From Xylona heveae TC161 (taxonomy: Eukaryota > Ascomycota > Xylonomycetes > Xylonales > Xylonaceae), in contig NW_017264206.1 in the NCBI RefSeq assembly GCF_001619985.1, positions 434,001 to 498,000 on the forward strand: a stretch of DNA of 64,000 nucleotides, given 5' to 3'. Positions 35,963-46,699 of the stretch are shown piece after piece. Below the pieces are notes generated by a model. The model was not told the DNA's origin, searched no databases, and saw nothing but the letters and a program-made list of their open reading frames with translations. Every line of letters starts with the position of its first letter. The stretch's first letter is position 1. The translations under genes and the position numbers were made by a program.

Positions 35963-37445
35963 TCATGGGCCTGGCCCAAATCTATCTAAAATGTGCTGAA
36001 GGTGTTCATCATGACCATGTCGCTCCATCATGTCCGTCTTCCAAGTGGTCCAGTCTGTATCCCTTTCGACGCCAAACGCAGCCCAGATGCCTCGGACTAA
36101 ACGCAGTGTTTCATCCCAAGGGAGATCCACGTCAAGACCAAAGAAGAATCTTCGCAATCGTTCATCTTTGCTCATCACCCGAGCCAAACCAGCTGCGCCC
36201 TTGGCTTTCAAGAAGCGAGCTAATGCAAGATCATGAACAGTCAACGACGACATGCCGTTGTAAATATCGCCCATTTCTGCAGTCACCAAAGACGGACCGA
36301 ATGCTTCGCGTGCAGGAACGACACGAGCCATTTGCCAATCGATGATCCCGGTGATATTCAGCTCGTCGTCCACCATCAAGTGGTCCCCCTTGTCATCCAC
36401 ATGCTTGATGTAGAATTTTTCTAGAGTTTCCACCGAGTTACAGTCCGGATCTGCTGCAAGAGTGAGAGTGTGGATCTGGGATTTCAAGTACAAGAATACC
36501 AGATAGGCATTTGCAGGGAAAGATGTGAAGAGCTGGCCATCCGCAATGAGGGCCATGTTTTGCTCCACAAATGAAGCATAATAATCGCTGGCTGTATCAA
36601 ATGGCCCCGAAGGGCTCAGAACGAGAAATCGCTCACTGGCGAGCGCAGAGACAACTATTGGCTCTGACGGCGAAGGGCCCGGGAGGAGAGATCCGACCCG
36701 CGGAAATGGATGGTTTTGAAGCTCGATCAGAATATCTGCTAAACCTTTCCACACTCTTTCCTTGTCTTTGTCGTCTGCAGAGCGCTTCCCGCGCGGCCCT
36801 TGCATGTTCCAGGGCTTGCCGGGCATTTCTTCCATGAGGATATAGCTCACCCCAATTTTGTTCTTGTTTTCGCCAGCGATGCCGTAATCAAATGCCCGGG
36901 GTGCAGGCACTTTGGTTGTCGTTTCGAGAAATTTGAGCGTGGCGTATTCGCTGCGAATGAGGTAGTCGATGAGTGGTTGGGGAATACTGCCATTCATTCG
37001 AGGCACGCGTATGAGCCAAGCAGAGCAGCCGTTATTACTATCGGTAAAGCGAATGCGAGCGTGATAGTTGGCGCAGCCCATGAGGGATCCGCGTCCCCAT
37101 GCGGGCGGGTGCTCAATTTCGCATTTGATACCGCCATTTAGTTCCGAGGCCCGTTCGCAGAGAGCGTTGTCATTGATTTGTGCGCGAATATTTTCTACTT
37201 CAGCGTGTATTTTGGCTTCAAATAGATCATCTGAAAGGGGCTTGTGTAGTTGTCAGAACAAGTCAAGGAGACGGCATATAAAAGTCGTGAGATGGTACCG
37301 TGTCGTCACATGTATGAGACGGCGGGCGACGATGGGTTAGGCAGAATTGACGATTGCATTGTTCACAGGGACCAAATCCCCGAATACTTGGTAGCGTGCA
37401 GCCCGCAGAATCACAGGTAAAAAATCTATCAAGCGCTGAGGCCAT
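35963..37445 (-). CDS. AN1-like zinc finger fused to APH-type phosphotransferase domain
   Basis: Two exons, 37299-37445 and 35963-37240, give 474 aa. Exon 1 encodes an AN1-like finger: Cys11, Cys16, Cys27, Cys30, Cys35, His38, His44 and Cys46. The intron (GTACCA..AAG, 58 nt, TTCTGAC branch site) joins it in phase to PLSDDLFEAKI. The rest is an aminoglycoside-phosphotransferase-like kinase fold: LIRSEYATLKFLE (N-lobe), YILMEEMPGKPW, then DDKGDHLMVDDELNITGIIDWQMA, which carries the catalytic-loop Asp and the metal-binding IDW. The first His of the usual HGD is replaced by Lys, as in other fungal members of this group. An alternative donor inside the finger would lose its last Cys, so it was not used. 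Substrate is unknown. Confidence 0.85.
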
Positions 37446-40400
37446 GGCGAGTTGAGGTGGGTGAGATACAGTTATTACAGTGACAGTTTACGGAGTACGT
37501 TGCCAGGAGAGCGCTTGGCACTTGGCGGTTAACATCGTTGATGATCCTGGTTTTCGATCATGTTTCGCGGCACGACGTTCGACGACATTTGTTCTGATTA
37601 CTTCTTTTGTCGAAAGCTCGACGCCTTCCAGGAGTCGCAACCAATAGTGGCCAATACAGGGCGCCTTGCATATGTATCGCGCATCGATGAACCTTGCATC
37701 CCATGCACTAGTTGGGGGTTAAGCGCGTTGTGTCGTTGGGGGGCCCTGGAGCATGCTGGCCAAGAAATGCGAGATAAGCAAAAGTCCATTGGATACCACA
37801 ATATGTTATGGAATTTTGTGCGAATCTCGCGATGGGTAATACTTCATATGCGAATATAGCAAGGGCATACCTTCAGTCAGGAATATGTATTTTCTCAATC
37901 AATCTTGCGCGATATATTTGATGTCATTTTTTGGTATACTGACGTCGTTCAGGACGTTGCCACGTTTTTCTTTCCGAAGTACTGCTTCAGATGGGCGTAG
38001 ACGGGTCTCGACTCTCAAGTGGGTCTCTTTTCTCATCTTCCTTGAATCGACCTTTGTTTGTGGGGATAAGCTTGATGTCCTCGATGCGGATAGTCTATGA
38101 CCCCGCAAATTTCATGTGGAGATTGAGGACAGAGCTTTGTCACTGGGATCCCCAAACGGTACGGTACTCTGAAATCTATGTGGAGCCGAGTTAGGCCCCG
38201 CTACTCTTCTTCTCAAATCCATGCTATGAAATGCCAGGGACCTTGGAAATTGACATGGCTTTATTGAGAAAACGCCGGCAGTCGTTTGGTGTTGAGACTA
38301 GGTATATCCATGGGGTCTCCTCTCCCCTGGTCGCCCCGCTCTAGACCATGAATCGCTTACAGAACACTCCTTGAGCAGCATGGCCTGAGGTTGACCCACT
38401 TTTTCCCCAGCGTCCAGTTCCCAGTCCAAACAATGCTCGAATCCTTGGAAATGGCAGGACTCGACATCCAATCTCATCATGATTCGAGTCCCCACTCTAT
38501 CGCTTGATTACTGGATCTGGGGAATTGATTAGGCTCGAGCCGCTTCAACTACCTATTTTGACCAAGGAATTGGGCGACGCTACTGTTTTGACTACGATGG
38601 GGCCATGATTCGATTTTGACTTTTCTGTTCAAATGGTTTATTGGGCCGTTATTTGGTCAATTCTGGGGTTGATTTGGCATTGGAAGCACAGACACGATCG
38701 TCATCAGACTGGTTGATTCGTTCACTTGCTTGGCATACATCACCAGGTTCATCCTCTGCATCACATCATCACCCCTGTGCATTGCTAGCGATCAGATTAC
38801 GATATACTATACTGTCACAAACAAATATACTGTACTCTTATCACGCCTTGAGACTATCGTTTTGTTTCAACACCAGCGTGGCGCGCAGTGAAGTCTTACG
38901 CCTCTGAAAATATGTTGAGCCAGCCAGGCTGTTTATCGAGTGTCATGCGTTCAGCCCTGACGCGTCCAGCCAAATGAAAATGGCGCTCAACACAAATTGC
39001 CAATGAACCTTGATATTCCATTTTCCCATTTGGTATTTAGGCTTTGACGCCGGCGGATAGAACTGATAAACCCGCGGGGTAGTCCAATGTGGGTCATTAT
39101 CCTACCTTTTTTTCTCCGATTGACGATTGGGTCTAGGGAGATCTTACTTTCTTGGCTGGTTCGTTCGCACAATACATTTTCCAAGGCCGAAAGGGGAGAT
39201 CACTGAAGAGGAAAGCTATGCTAGTGTCTCTTACGAGGATATCCTTGGCTGGGGGGCGCTGGTCAGACTGGCCTGGACGGTGTGCCATGAGGGCCAAGGA
39301 TAGCGCCACGGCTCCGCTGTTAAGATGCAAGGCTATTGACCCCTGATGCCTTGAACACTCCTTGGACGTGCGCATTGGCGACACGGGCATTCCTTTTACT
39401 CCCCGTGGGGAGATTAACTTGGTGCCAAAGAGGATCGAAGCCAGATAGAGCCCGAACCTAGTGAAAGTTTTACTCATAGCGTCTCGTGTTTACAGGACAG
39501 GACATGGACACCATTGGTTCGCACAGCGGACACTATCGCCGCCGGCAATTATCTCTATTGGCTAGGGTAGACGAATCTTTCATCTTACTGGCTGGGTGGC
39601 GCTGAAGTCGAGCAGTCATTGGACCACGAAAGCAGCGACTTTTTGTCGTAGGGTTCCGTATTCATTGCCTGAGGGTGTGCTGCTGTAACGGTTTCGAAGG
39701 CAAGGAACGGATTCGACAAGTCTTCTAGCGGAATGCCTCATTGAGGCAAATATGCAGCTCTTACGTGATGAAAAAGTCAATTCACTCAGTTGTATGCAAG
39801 TACCAAATAAAATTTTTTTACCAATTGGTGGATCGTGCAATTGCATACCTCCGCAGAGGAGTGGAAAAACCCAGGTGGTGACGTTGAGTGAATAGAGAGA
39901 AGATATTTTTGGGCTCAATCTGGGGATTAGTCTCCACCAGCATCTCGTCTCGTCGTGCTTGGTCATTCATCGACGCTTGAATTTCTCCTTTCCCCAGACC
40001 CACTCGTGTCTGGACAGCGACGGTGGGGCAGAAGAGGAAAGTCGAAGGATTGTCTGGTTGGGACTTTGGGCGGATCAACTGTCAGGAGTGTCAGCCAATC
40101 AACTGCCAAGAATGGCGTCGTTTAGTCCACTACAGAGCGTCAAGCCTCATGCGGCTAGTAATCTCCCCATATAGTTTAGTGTTTTTGTTAGCTTTACTAG
40201 TTATAGTAATCGCCATTCATCTGGGCCAGTCAAGTTGAGTCCCGACCCTCCTGCGCCACTGGGCTGGATGGGTTTCTTTCCTTTCCAGTCCGGGCTGGAC
40301 GGAAAAACAGTCGGTCCATGTGGGGTTTGCGCCCCAGTCCAGATGGTCCCGCCCCCCAACCGACTTCTCCACTAACTCAATCTACGGCGACGAACCAAAC

Positions 40401-40834
40401 TAGAGTACAGTAGTAAGCTCCTCCACCCTTGGCCCCGTACCAACCAGGCCAACTCCAGACTCTGTTCGTCTCGAATCCGACCCATTGCTGCCAATTGCTC
40501 CCACCATCCTCAACCATGCTCCTCCAAGGTCGTCGACGTGTTCAAAATCTCTATATAAGTCCACCTCCTCTCCCTCAATTACCATCATCATCATCCAACA
40601 GCATCTCTCAATCAATCATCAATACATTCATCCATCCACCGATCTCATAAAGCAATCAATCCAATAGTCTCATCTACATTTTACTCCATCTCAAATCTCC
40701 TCACTCAATCATCATTAGAGAGTCATCTATCAGACAACATTACTAAAACAATCACTCCGCTCGCAATTCTCAGCACAAACCACATCTTAAACACTCTGCC
40801 AAAGATCTCCAGAGTCGCTACCATCACCAAAGAA
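37446..40834. other. 3.4 kb intergenic region
   Basis: Upstream of both the AN1-APH gene (-) and the transporter (+). Frames at 38641-38907, 39133-39477 and 39616-39966 were read and show no recognisable protein. TACGGAGTAC lies at 37489, about 45 bp upstream of the AN1-APH start. The last ~280 bp before the transporter are CT/CA-rich, as in many strong mould promoters. Confidence 0.5.
40320..40337 (+). promoter_or_regulatory. Paired inverted CreA-type sites upstream of the sugar transporter
   Basis: GTGGGG (40320-40325) and CCCCAG (40332-40337, CTGGGG on the other strand) both fit SYGGRG, the binding consensus of the carbon-catabolite repressor CreA. They lie head to tail six bases apart, about 500 bp before the transporter start. 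Closely paired sites are the functional form described for CreA in Aspergillus. Use here is inferred. Confidence 0.5.
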
Positions 40835-42280
40835 ATGACTACCGGAGCATTCCAAGGCCAGCGCCGGCCATCGGCTGCTGAGGCCATTGCCAATGACCGT
40901 TCCAAGAAGGCCGTCGATGACCACACCGTCACCGGCGCTTCTCAGATCACCACTCGCCAATCTCTCTTCCCCGTCGCCCTCGTCACCATTCTCTTCTTCA
41001 TGTGGGGTTTCGCCTATGGTCTTCTCGATGTCCTGAACAAGCATTTCCAGGAGGTGCTTGACATCTCTCGTGCCGAATCCTCGGGTCTTCAGGCCGCCTA
41101 CTTTGGTGCCTACTTCATTGGTCCTCTGACCTACTCGGGATGGATCGTGCGCAAGTTTGGCTACCGCTACACTTTCATGACTGGTCTCTGCATCTACGGT
41201 GTTGGTGCCCTGATGTTCTGGCCTTCGGGTATGAAGCGTTCCTTTGGCGGCTTCTGCGGTTCCATGTTCATTGTCGGCTCCGGTCTCTCCACCCTCGAGA
41301 CTTCTGCCAATCCCTTCATTGCTACTTGCGGTCCGACCAAGTACTCTGAGATGCGTCTCAACCTTGCTCAGGCTTTCCAGGCCATTGGTACCGTCGTCGC
41401 TCCCATCCTCGCTTCGCAGGTCCTCTTCAAGAATGTTGGCGGTGAGAATGGCAAGTCCCTTCAGAGCGTCCAATGGGTCTACCTTGGCATTGCCATCTTC
41501 GTCTTCTTCCTTGCCGTCGTCTTCTTCTTCGCTCCCATTCCCGAGGTGACCGACGCCGACATGGCCGACCAGGCTGAACAGACCTCTGCCGACACCGGTT
41601 TCGAGGACAAGCCCCTGCGCAAGCAGTACACTCTCTTCTGGGGTGTCGCTGCTCAATTCTGCTACGTCGGTGCTCAGGTCGCCATTGCCGGCTACTTTAT
41701 CAACTACGTCACCGAGGTCAAGCCCGGCATGACTTCTGCCACTGGCTCCAACCAGCTCGCCATTGCTCAGGGTCTCTTCGCCATTGGTCGTTTTGTCGCC
41801 GGTATCTCGATGAAGTTTGTCAAGCCGCGCTACGTCCTCCTCGCCTTCATGACCGCCATCATCGCCTTCATCTCGGCCGCCATCGCCACCAAGGGTGACA
41901 TCGGTATCGCCATGCTCTCGCTCGTGCTCTTCTTTGAGTCGTGCATCTTCCCGACCATCTTCACCCTTGCCATCCGTGGCCTCGGTCGTCACACCAAGCG
42001 CGGTGCTTCCTTTGTCGTTGCCTCGGTCTCGGGTGGTGCCGTCTTCCCCCCCATTCTCGGTGTCGTCTCCGATGCCCTCAACAGCACCCGCCTCGCCATG
42101 TGTGTGCCCCTGGCTGGCTTCGCCATTGCCTGGTCCTTCCCCATCTACCTCAACCTCTTCCAGGCCCAGAAGCTCGATGGCTTCCGCAACACTCGCGTCG
42201 GCATTGACTCCCCCGAGTCCCACAAGGACGACCTCGAGAAGGGTGGTGCCGTCCAGATTGAGTACGTTCCTGCTCACTAG
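40835..42280 (+). CDS. FucP-like MFS sugar transporter
   Basis: A single exon of 481 aa. The N-terminal ~40 residues are hydrophilic, then twelve hydrophobic segments follow. It begins SLFPVALVTILFFMWGFAYG and continues DVLNKHFQEVL, AYFGAYFIGPLTYSGWIVRKFGYRYTF, SGLSTLETSANPFIATCGP and MRLNLAQAFQAIGTVVAPI, all hallmark FucP (fucose:H+ symporter, FHS family) blocks. NQLAIAQGLFAIGRFVAG and FESCIFPTIFTLAIRGLGRHTKRGASF mark the C-terminal half. Substrate may be a hexose, L-fucose or an amino sugar; sequence alone does not say. The strongly C-ending codons suggest high expression. That bias also leaves a 496-codon open frame on the opposite strand, which is not a gene. Confidence 0.92.
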   Translation: MTTGAFQGQRRPSAAEAIANDRSKKAVDDHTVTGASQITTRQSLFPVALVTILFFMWGFAYGLLDVLNKHFQEVLDISRAESSGLQAAYFGAYFIGPLTYSGWIVRKFGYRYTFMTGLCIYGVGALMFWPSGMKRSFGGFCGSMFIVGSGLSTLETSANPFIATCGPTKYSEMRLNLAQAFQAIGTVVAPILASQVLFKNVGGENGKSLQSVQWVYLGIAIFVFFLAVVFFFAPIPEVTDADMADQAEQTSADTGFEDKPLRKQYTLFWGVAAQFCYVGAQVAIAGYFINYVTEVKPGMTSATGSNQLAIAQGLFAIGRFVAGISMKFVKPRYVLLAFMTAIIAFISAAIATKGDIGIAMLSLVLFFESCIFPTIFTLAIRGLGRHTKRGASFVVASVSGGAVFPPILGVVSDALNSTRLAMCVPLAGFAIAWSFPIYLNLFQAQKLDGFRNTRVGIDSPESHKDDLEKGGAVQIEYVPAH

Positions 42281-44686
42281 TCTGACGATTCCTCACTCAC
42301 CTGTACGATATCCTATGGCGTTTCTCTGATTTGTTTTACGATCTTGGCGTTTTGGCTCCTGGGTTTCGATGATTACGAACTTTGGAATGCATCTCATGTA
42401 CGGTATAGCGTATCTTTTGTCACGAGTCTCATTTTGGCTACCATTTTCTGCATTTTCACTTTTTTTTTTTCGGCATAGACATGCTATAGAGCATAGAGCT
42501 AGAGTCTAGACTGGAGTCTCATCGGAGCTTCACTTTTTCTTGAGAAATGCATCATTTCAAACACTATAATTTTACTCGTCTTCTTGCTGAAGTGAACAAT
42601 GTAAATGAATCGTATCAGTCATTCAACTCTATTGTATCATCATTCAAGTTTGACACTCTAGTAATTCCCCTTTAAAATTAACAGTCTGTAACAGTTAGGA
42701 AGAGAATGCTTCGCTGCTAGATCACGACCATCTTCAGTGCTATTAGCACCTCGATAATTCAAGCAATCGTCATTATTTTGCGTAACAAACAAAACTTTCG
42801 ACCACGAAAGAATTTTCAAATATTTTCACGTGATACTAATTGACAACAGACTAAAAATGGAGCCTGACGATATAGTCCCTCAGGTCCTTTGTGTTAGAAA
42901 ATAGCAGTGACTCAGCCAGCTCGAATTATAAAAGGGGGAAAGAGTGTGGACCGGCAGAATCACGCTGCCAGTCTCACCGCCTTTAGTGGTCGGTCACCGC
43001 TCTGCCGAATACGGATAAGCTTGAACTCAAATTGGTTAGGTCATGGATTGTGCCTCTTTGAAATGAATTCGCTCTGACCGCAGAGTAACGTTACTACTAC
43101 TATTACACTCCTACGTTATCGTTTGGCTACTGATCTTATCATCCGTCTAATGGCTCTTCACCCCTCTCCTAGAGCCTCATCTTTTCCCTGCGGCGTTCCC
43201 CTGTACGATACTTGAGTACAAACTCCGTCCCACCATGAGTTCATGCACCGTTTCATCGTGCTGGCCCTGGATCTCTCGCGTCATTCTTGTCCGGGGCCCT
43301 CGCCTTCGTCACTACCTCAGTACGTGACGAACGAACTTCAAGACAGCCAATTTTACTACCTCGGAGAATATAACGTGACCTTCGACATTCACTTTCTTTT
43401 CGAGCTTCAAAATCTAGCTGCGTCTCTAGCTTGGCCGAGGTTCTACTTTCTGTGTATATTCTACAACTGCGTCGTCAGGGCTTCTCGCGCTTGGGGTTTT
43501 GACCTGACACTCGTAACTATGACTACCGTTGTCCTCTTCTCCCATTTTGGATAATTTGATCAAAGCATAAACAAATTAAATTCTTGAATCTTTCCATCTC
43601 GCGTGTCGTGTCTCTTCTTCCACTTCGACTACTGCCTCTTACCTTCTTCCATTATTATCATCATCAACACCATCGTCCTCCTGCCGTGGTGATCGTTGAT
43701 GCAATTCATCACCGAGAGGCTTCACGTCCTGCGTCACCGTCCTACTTCACTGCATCTCATTCCTCTCCGTCTACAAGGTTGTCGTCTTGATTAGACCTCT
43801 CGCTGTCTGGTCACTACGATAAATCATTAACCTTCAGGCCTCGTCAAGGCGCTCAGGCGTCCCCTTCACCAGAAGCTTCAACCAATCACACACTCTCCCG
43901 TCCAAAGGCTCCACAGGTTCTCCTTCCATTGAGCCCAAGTAGCTATACGTGCAACTACTTGTCGGATAGATTGTCCAGACCCCCTCCGCTCAGTCTGCAG
44001 GTACGCAATACCGAAGATACGCGTTGGGACATATGGCGTAGAGTGTTACACGCTTCTGGGACAGAGCCGAGCGACTTGGAAGTGGCGTGATAGCTTGTTG
44101 AGTTGGGATCTCGGTCTTTCAATTCATCTACAAACATCGAGGCGGACAATTGTCGTTTGAGCCTTTGTTGTTGATCGTTGCGGATCTCGGTATTTCGTTC
44201 CAAGGCTTTAGGGCTGTCATAGCGTGGCGGCAACTCTCGGTAGTTTTGTGGTTCGTTGACGATATCATTGCACGCTGCTTATATTTGTTGCAATTCCGCA
44301 TTGCTTCGAGTCTCAATATTGCGTGAGGTTAGTAAATCGAGTCCAATTGAGCCTGCTCACTCTCGTTTGGTCGTGTTTTGATCTGGACTAATCTCTGAAT
44401 TCAGTGACAGGTGTCAATTCCCACTCAAGCTTCGGGATCCTTTTTTTTTCTTATCGCCGTCGAACCTCTGAAATTTTCGCGATATATTCTCCTCGATTTT
44501 CTCATTTCTGTCGCCGAATCTTGAACATCCGGAACGGCTTCAATTGCTATCTAAAGGAAAACAACTGCCGAGACAACAATATCGATTATTGAATTCCGTA
44601 TTCGACTCTCGTCTTTGTGGAAGAGATAACGAGTACTGGAAGGCTTTCATCTTCTCAAATATTGCGATTTGCTTGTTCGTAACCGA
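42281..44686. other. 2.4 kb intergenic region with one protein-like frame
   Basis: Mostly upstream sequence of the 2EXR-like gene and the 3' region of the transporter. T-rich blocks occur at 43560-43800. On the minus strand, about 43955-44275, an open frame has protein-like composition (see separate entry). Confidence 0.4.
43955..44275 (-). CDS. Possible exon of an unrecognised gene
   Basis: An open frame without an in-frame ATG at its start reads NDIVNEPQNYRELPPRYDSP, then ALERNTEIRNDQQQRLKRQL and SASMFVDELKDRDPNS. The charged, heptad-like middle looks more like coding than like translated intergenic DNA. A possible acceptor (ATAAGCAG) lies just upstream. No first exon with a start codon could be placed with confidence and no family is recognised. 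It may be a real small gene, a decayed one, or chance. Confidence 0.25.
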   Translation of the reverse strand, partial: ACNDIVNEPQNYRELPPRYDSPKALERNTEIRNDQQQRLKRQLSASMFVDELKDRDPNSTSYHATSKSLGSVPEACNTLRHMSQRVSSVLRTCRLSGGGLDNLSDK

Positions 44687-45576
44687 ATGGGTCAAACCGC
44701 GTCCAGTAACGTTCAGGACAGATTGGTCCGAATCCAACAGGAATTGCGAGAAATGAATGCAAGAGTAGAGAATCTCAATAATAGGTGAGCAGAGACTGCA
44801 AAATCGAAAGAGGCTTCTCCTATTCCTATCTGACCACTGTAAGCAGACTTGAAAGCAAGATGCCGTTCCCTTTTCTGAAGCTCCCTGCGGAGTTGAGGAA
44901 TGAAATTTACCACTATCATCTGCTCGCCTCCGAAAAGATCAAACCGACCCTGCCGGACGACACTTCGTTTGTTCGGACCCATTTGGCGCGCTGCCCCTTG
45001 AACAGCCACATGGTTCGTGGCCGGATCAAATGCACAGATTGCTTCAGCGGCAACGAAGAGATTATCCGCATCCCGCCTTCTTCCCTGTCCCTGTTGCTTG
45101 TCAACAAACAAATATACAACGAGGCCTTATCCATCTTCTACCACGAGAACCATTTCGTCTTTGCCAATACTGGTGAACTTGGCAATTTTCTCAAAGCCAT
45201 TGGTCCGAAGCGCCGCAAGTTCATTAGCAAACTGACGTTTGGATTTGGCTGGGGTGCTCACCAGGCCTTTAAACTCCTCGCGGAAAGCCTCTTCCTAAAG
45301 GAACTGCACATCAACATGGACTTGAACCAGCGACATTTGGGGGTGCACCATAAGTATTTCGTCCCGTCGATGATGAGGCTTGCCACCGGAATGCCTGCGC
45401 TCAGCAAATTGAGAGGTCTAGAGATTGTCGAGCTCACGGGACAGGATAAGACCGCTCGCGGAATAGTCGACGTCAATGATGAAGGTGCGGTTGGCCCTTG
45501 GCTCAAGGAGCAGTTGTTGCAGCCTCGGGAAGAGAAGCGGACCAGAAGATCGCGCGCTCGGAAATCGGCCTTGTGA
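44687..45576 (+). CDS. 2EXR/F-box-like hypothetical protein with coiled-coil and predicted N-myristoylation motif
   Basis: Two exons, 44687-44784 and 44847-45576, give 275 aa. Exon 1 encodes MGQTASSNVQDRLVRIQQEL and then EMNARVENLNNRLESK across the splice, a short heptad coiled coil. Gly2 with Ser6 fits the N-myristoylation pattern. Exon 2 begins with FPFLKLPAELRNEIYHYHLL, the motif of the 2EXR domain family, then LLLVNKQIYNEALSIFYHEN (the second conserved block). A Cys-rich insert (ARCPLNSH..IKCTDCF) separates them. The C-terminus is basic (REEKRTRRSRARKSAL). The intron has a CTGAC branch site. An unspliced start at 44785 is possible but its leader has no good ATG. Function unknown; the family is greatly expanded in moulds. 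Confidence 0.8.
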
Positions 45577-46058
45577 GGGAACACATGGAACCGAGGCGGG
45601 GCTGAGATGGGATTGAGTGGCCAAAGACCTCGTCAGCATGAGTTTGCAGAGATTGAGGTTTTCTCGACATATCTTGACGCATAGTGGTGTGGTTGATGGG
45701 CGTTGTGCTGCGTTATGCTTTTCATTGATGAGGATGAGATATGAGACATTTGAGGGAGAGAAAATCTTCTTTGCATTTGAGCCGGGGGGGAATCTGAGCA
45801 GTTTTTTCGCGGTCAAGTTTGCAAGCCGGCTTGCATCGTTTTATGAAGACATGAATTTGAAATTATCTTTTGCTCTTCAGCGGGCGTTCACTGACGACTG
45901 TTAATTACTCTTTATTGTCTTTCGTCAATTCCCAATTCACATCAAATGCTTACATCCCTGGGTACTTTTTTTTTCTTTCATGGTTTCACATTTCTGTTCA
46001 TATTCACACACGTTCTAGCCCAGATTGTTCTCTCAACTTCACTCTGAATTTTCTTTTG

Positions 46059-46060
<2 letters not shown>

Positions 46061-46092
<32 letters not shown>
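46061..46092 (+). repeat. (TTTC)n microsatellite, 8 units
   Basis: Eight direct TTTC units on the plus strand. Confidence 0.9.
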
Positions 46093-46094
<2 letters not shown>

Positions 46095-46244
46095 TTGTCT
46101 GTGTGTTTGTTTCCTCTGTTCCTCTACTACCCGCCACCACCACTTTCCGTCACTCTTGCTTTTTTCCTGCCCTTGTCTTGTTTTTCCAAATCTACCTGGC
46201 TTGAGGTCCGTTTGCTTAGGCACTGTGTGCTAGCTCTGCATCAC

Positions 46245-46368
46245 ATTTACGTATCTCGCATTACTCTAGTTGTCCAGGTAAATAGATTTACGTATCTCGC
46301 ATTACTCTGGTTGTCCAGAGCATCACATTTACGTATCTCGCATGACTCTGATTGTCCAGAGCATCAAT
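46245..46368 (+). repeat. 41-bp tandem repeat, three copies
   Basis: Units start at 46245, 46286 and 46327, each opening ATTTACGTATCTCGCAT and followed by a TGTCCAG block. Copies 2 and 3 also share GAGCATCA. The units differ by a few substitutions, so the array is not brand new. Confidence 0.9.
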
Positions 46369-46699
46369 AGATTTAGTTGAACCATCAATTGAAGAGTTAC
46401 TTATTCGGCCATTCACGTTGACATATCAATCCATATCTATCTCTATTCATCTCGACATGTGCTGTACTGTCAAAATCCATTCAGTGTCTTTGACTCTAGA
46501 CGATTCTATTCCCAAAAACAACTCATCCCGTTATCCCGAAGAGTAAATCTTTTTTTCAGATACTCAAACACCAGAACGCCATTCCATGCATTTCCTTTTT
46601 GTCCACCTTCCATCTCACCCCTTCCCTTCCCTGCCTCCTTTCTTTTCCTCTTCTCCCATCCCATTCTCTTATCCCGCTCCCTTCCTCGCCATAACAAAC

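Larger units (their letters stand above)
45577..46699. other. Convergent intergenic region with simple and tandem repeats
   Basis: The plus strand is T/C-rich from about 45900 to 46700. It contains a (TTTC)n run and a 41-bp tandem repeat, both listed separately. No supported gene. Confidence 0.6.

Noticed and set aside
40787-42277. 496-codon open frame antisense to the sugar transporter
   Set aside because: It is the mirror of a strongly C-ending codon bias: the product is Gly/Glu/Asp-rich low complexity, and the sense frame has clear FucP blocks.
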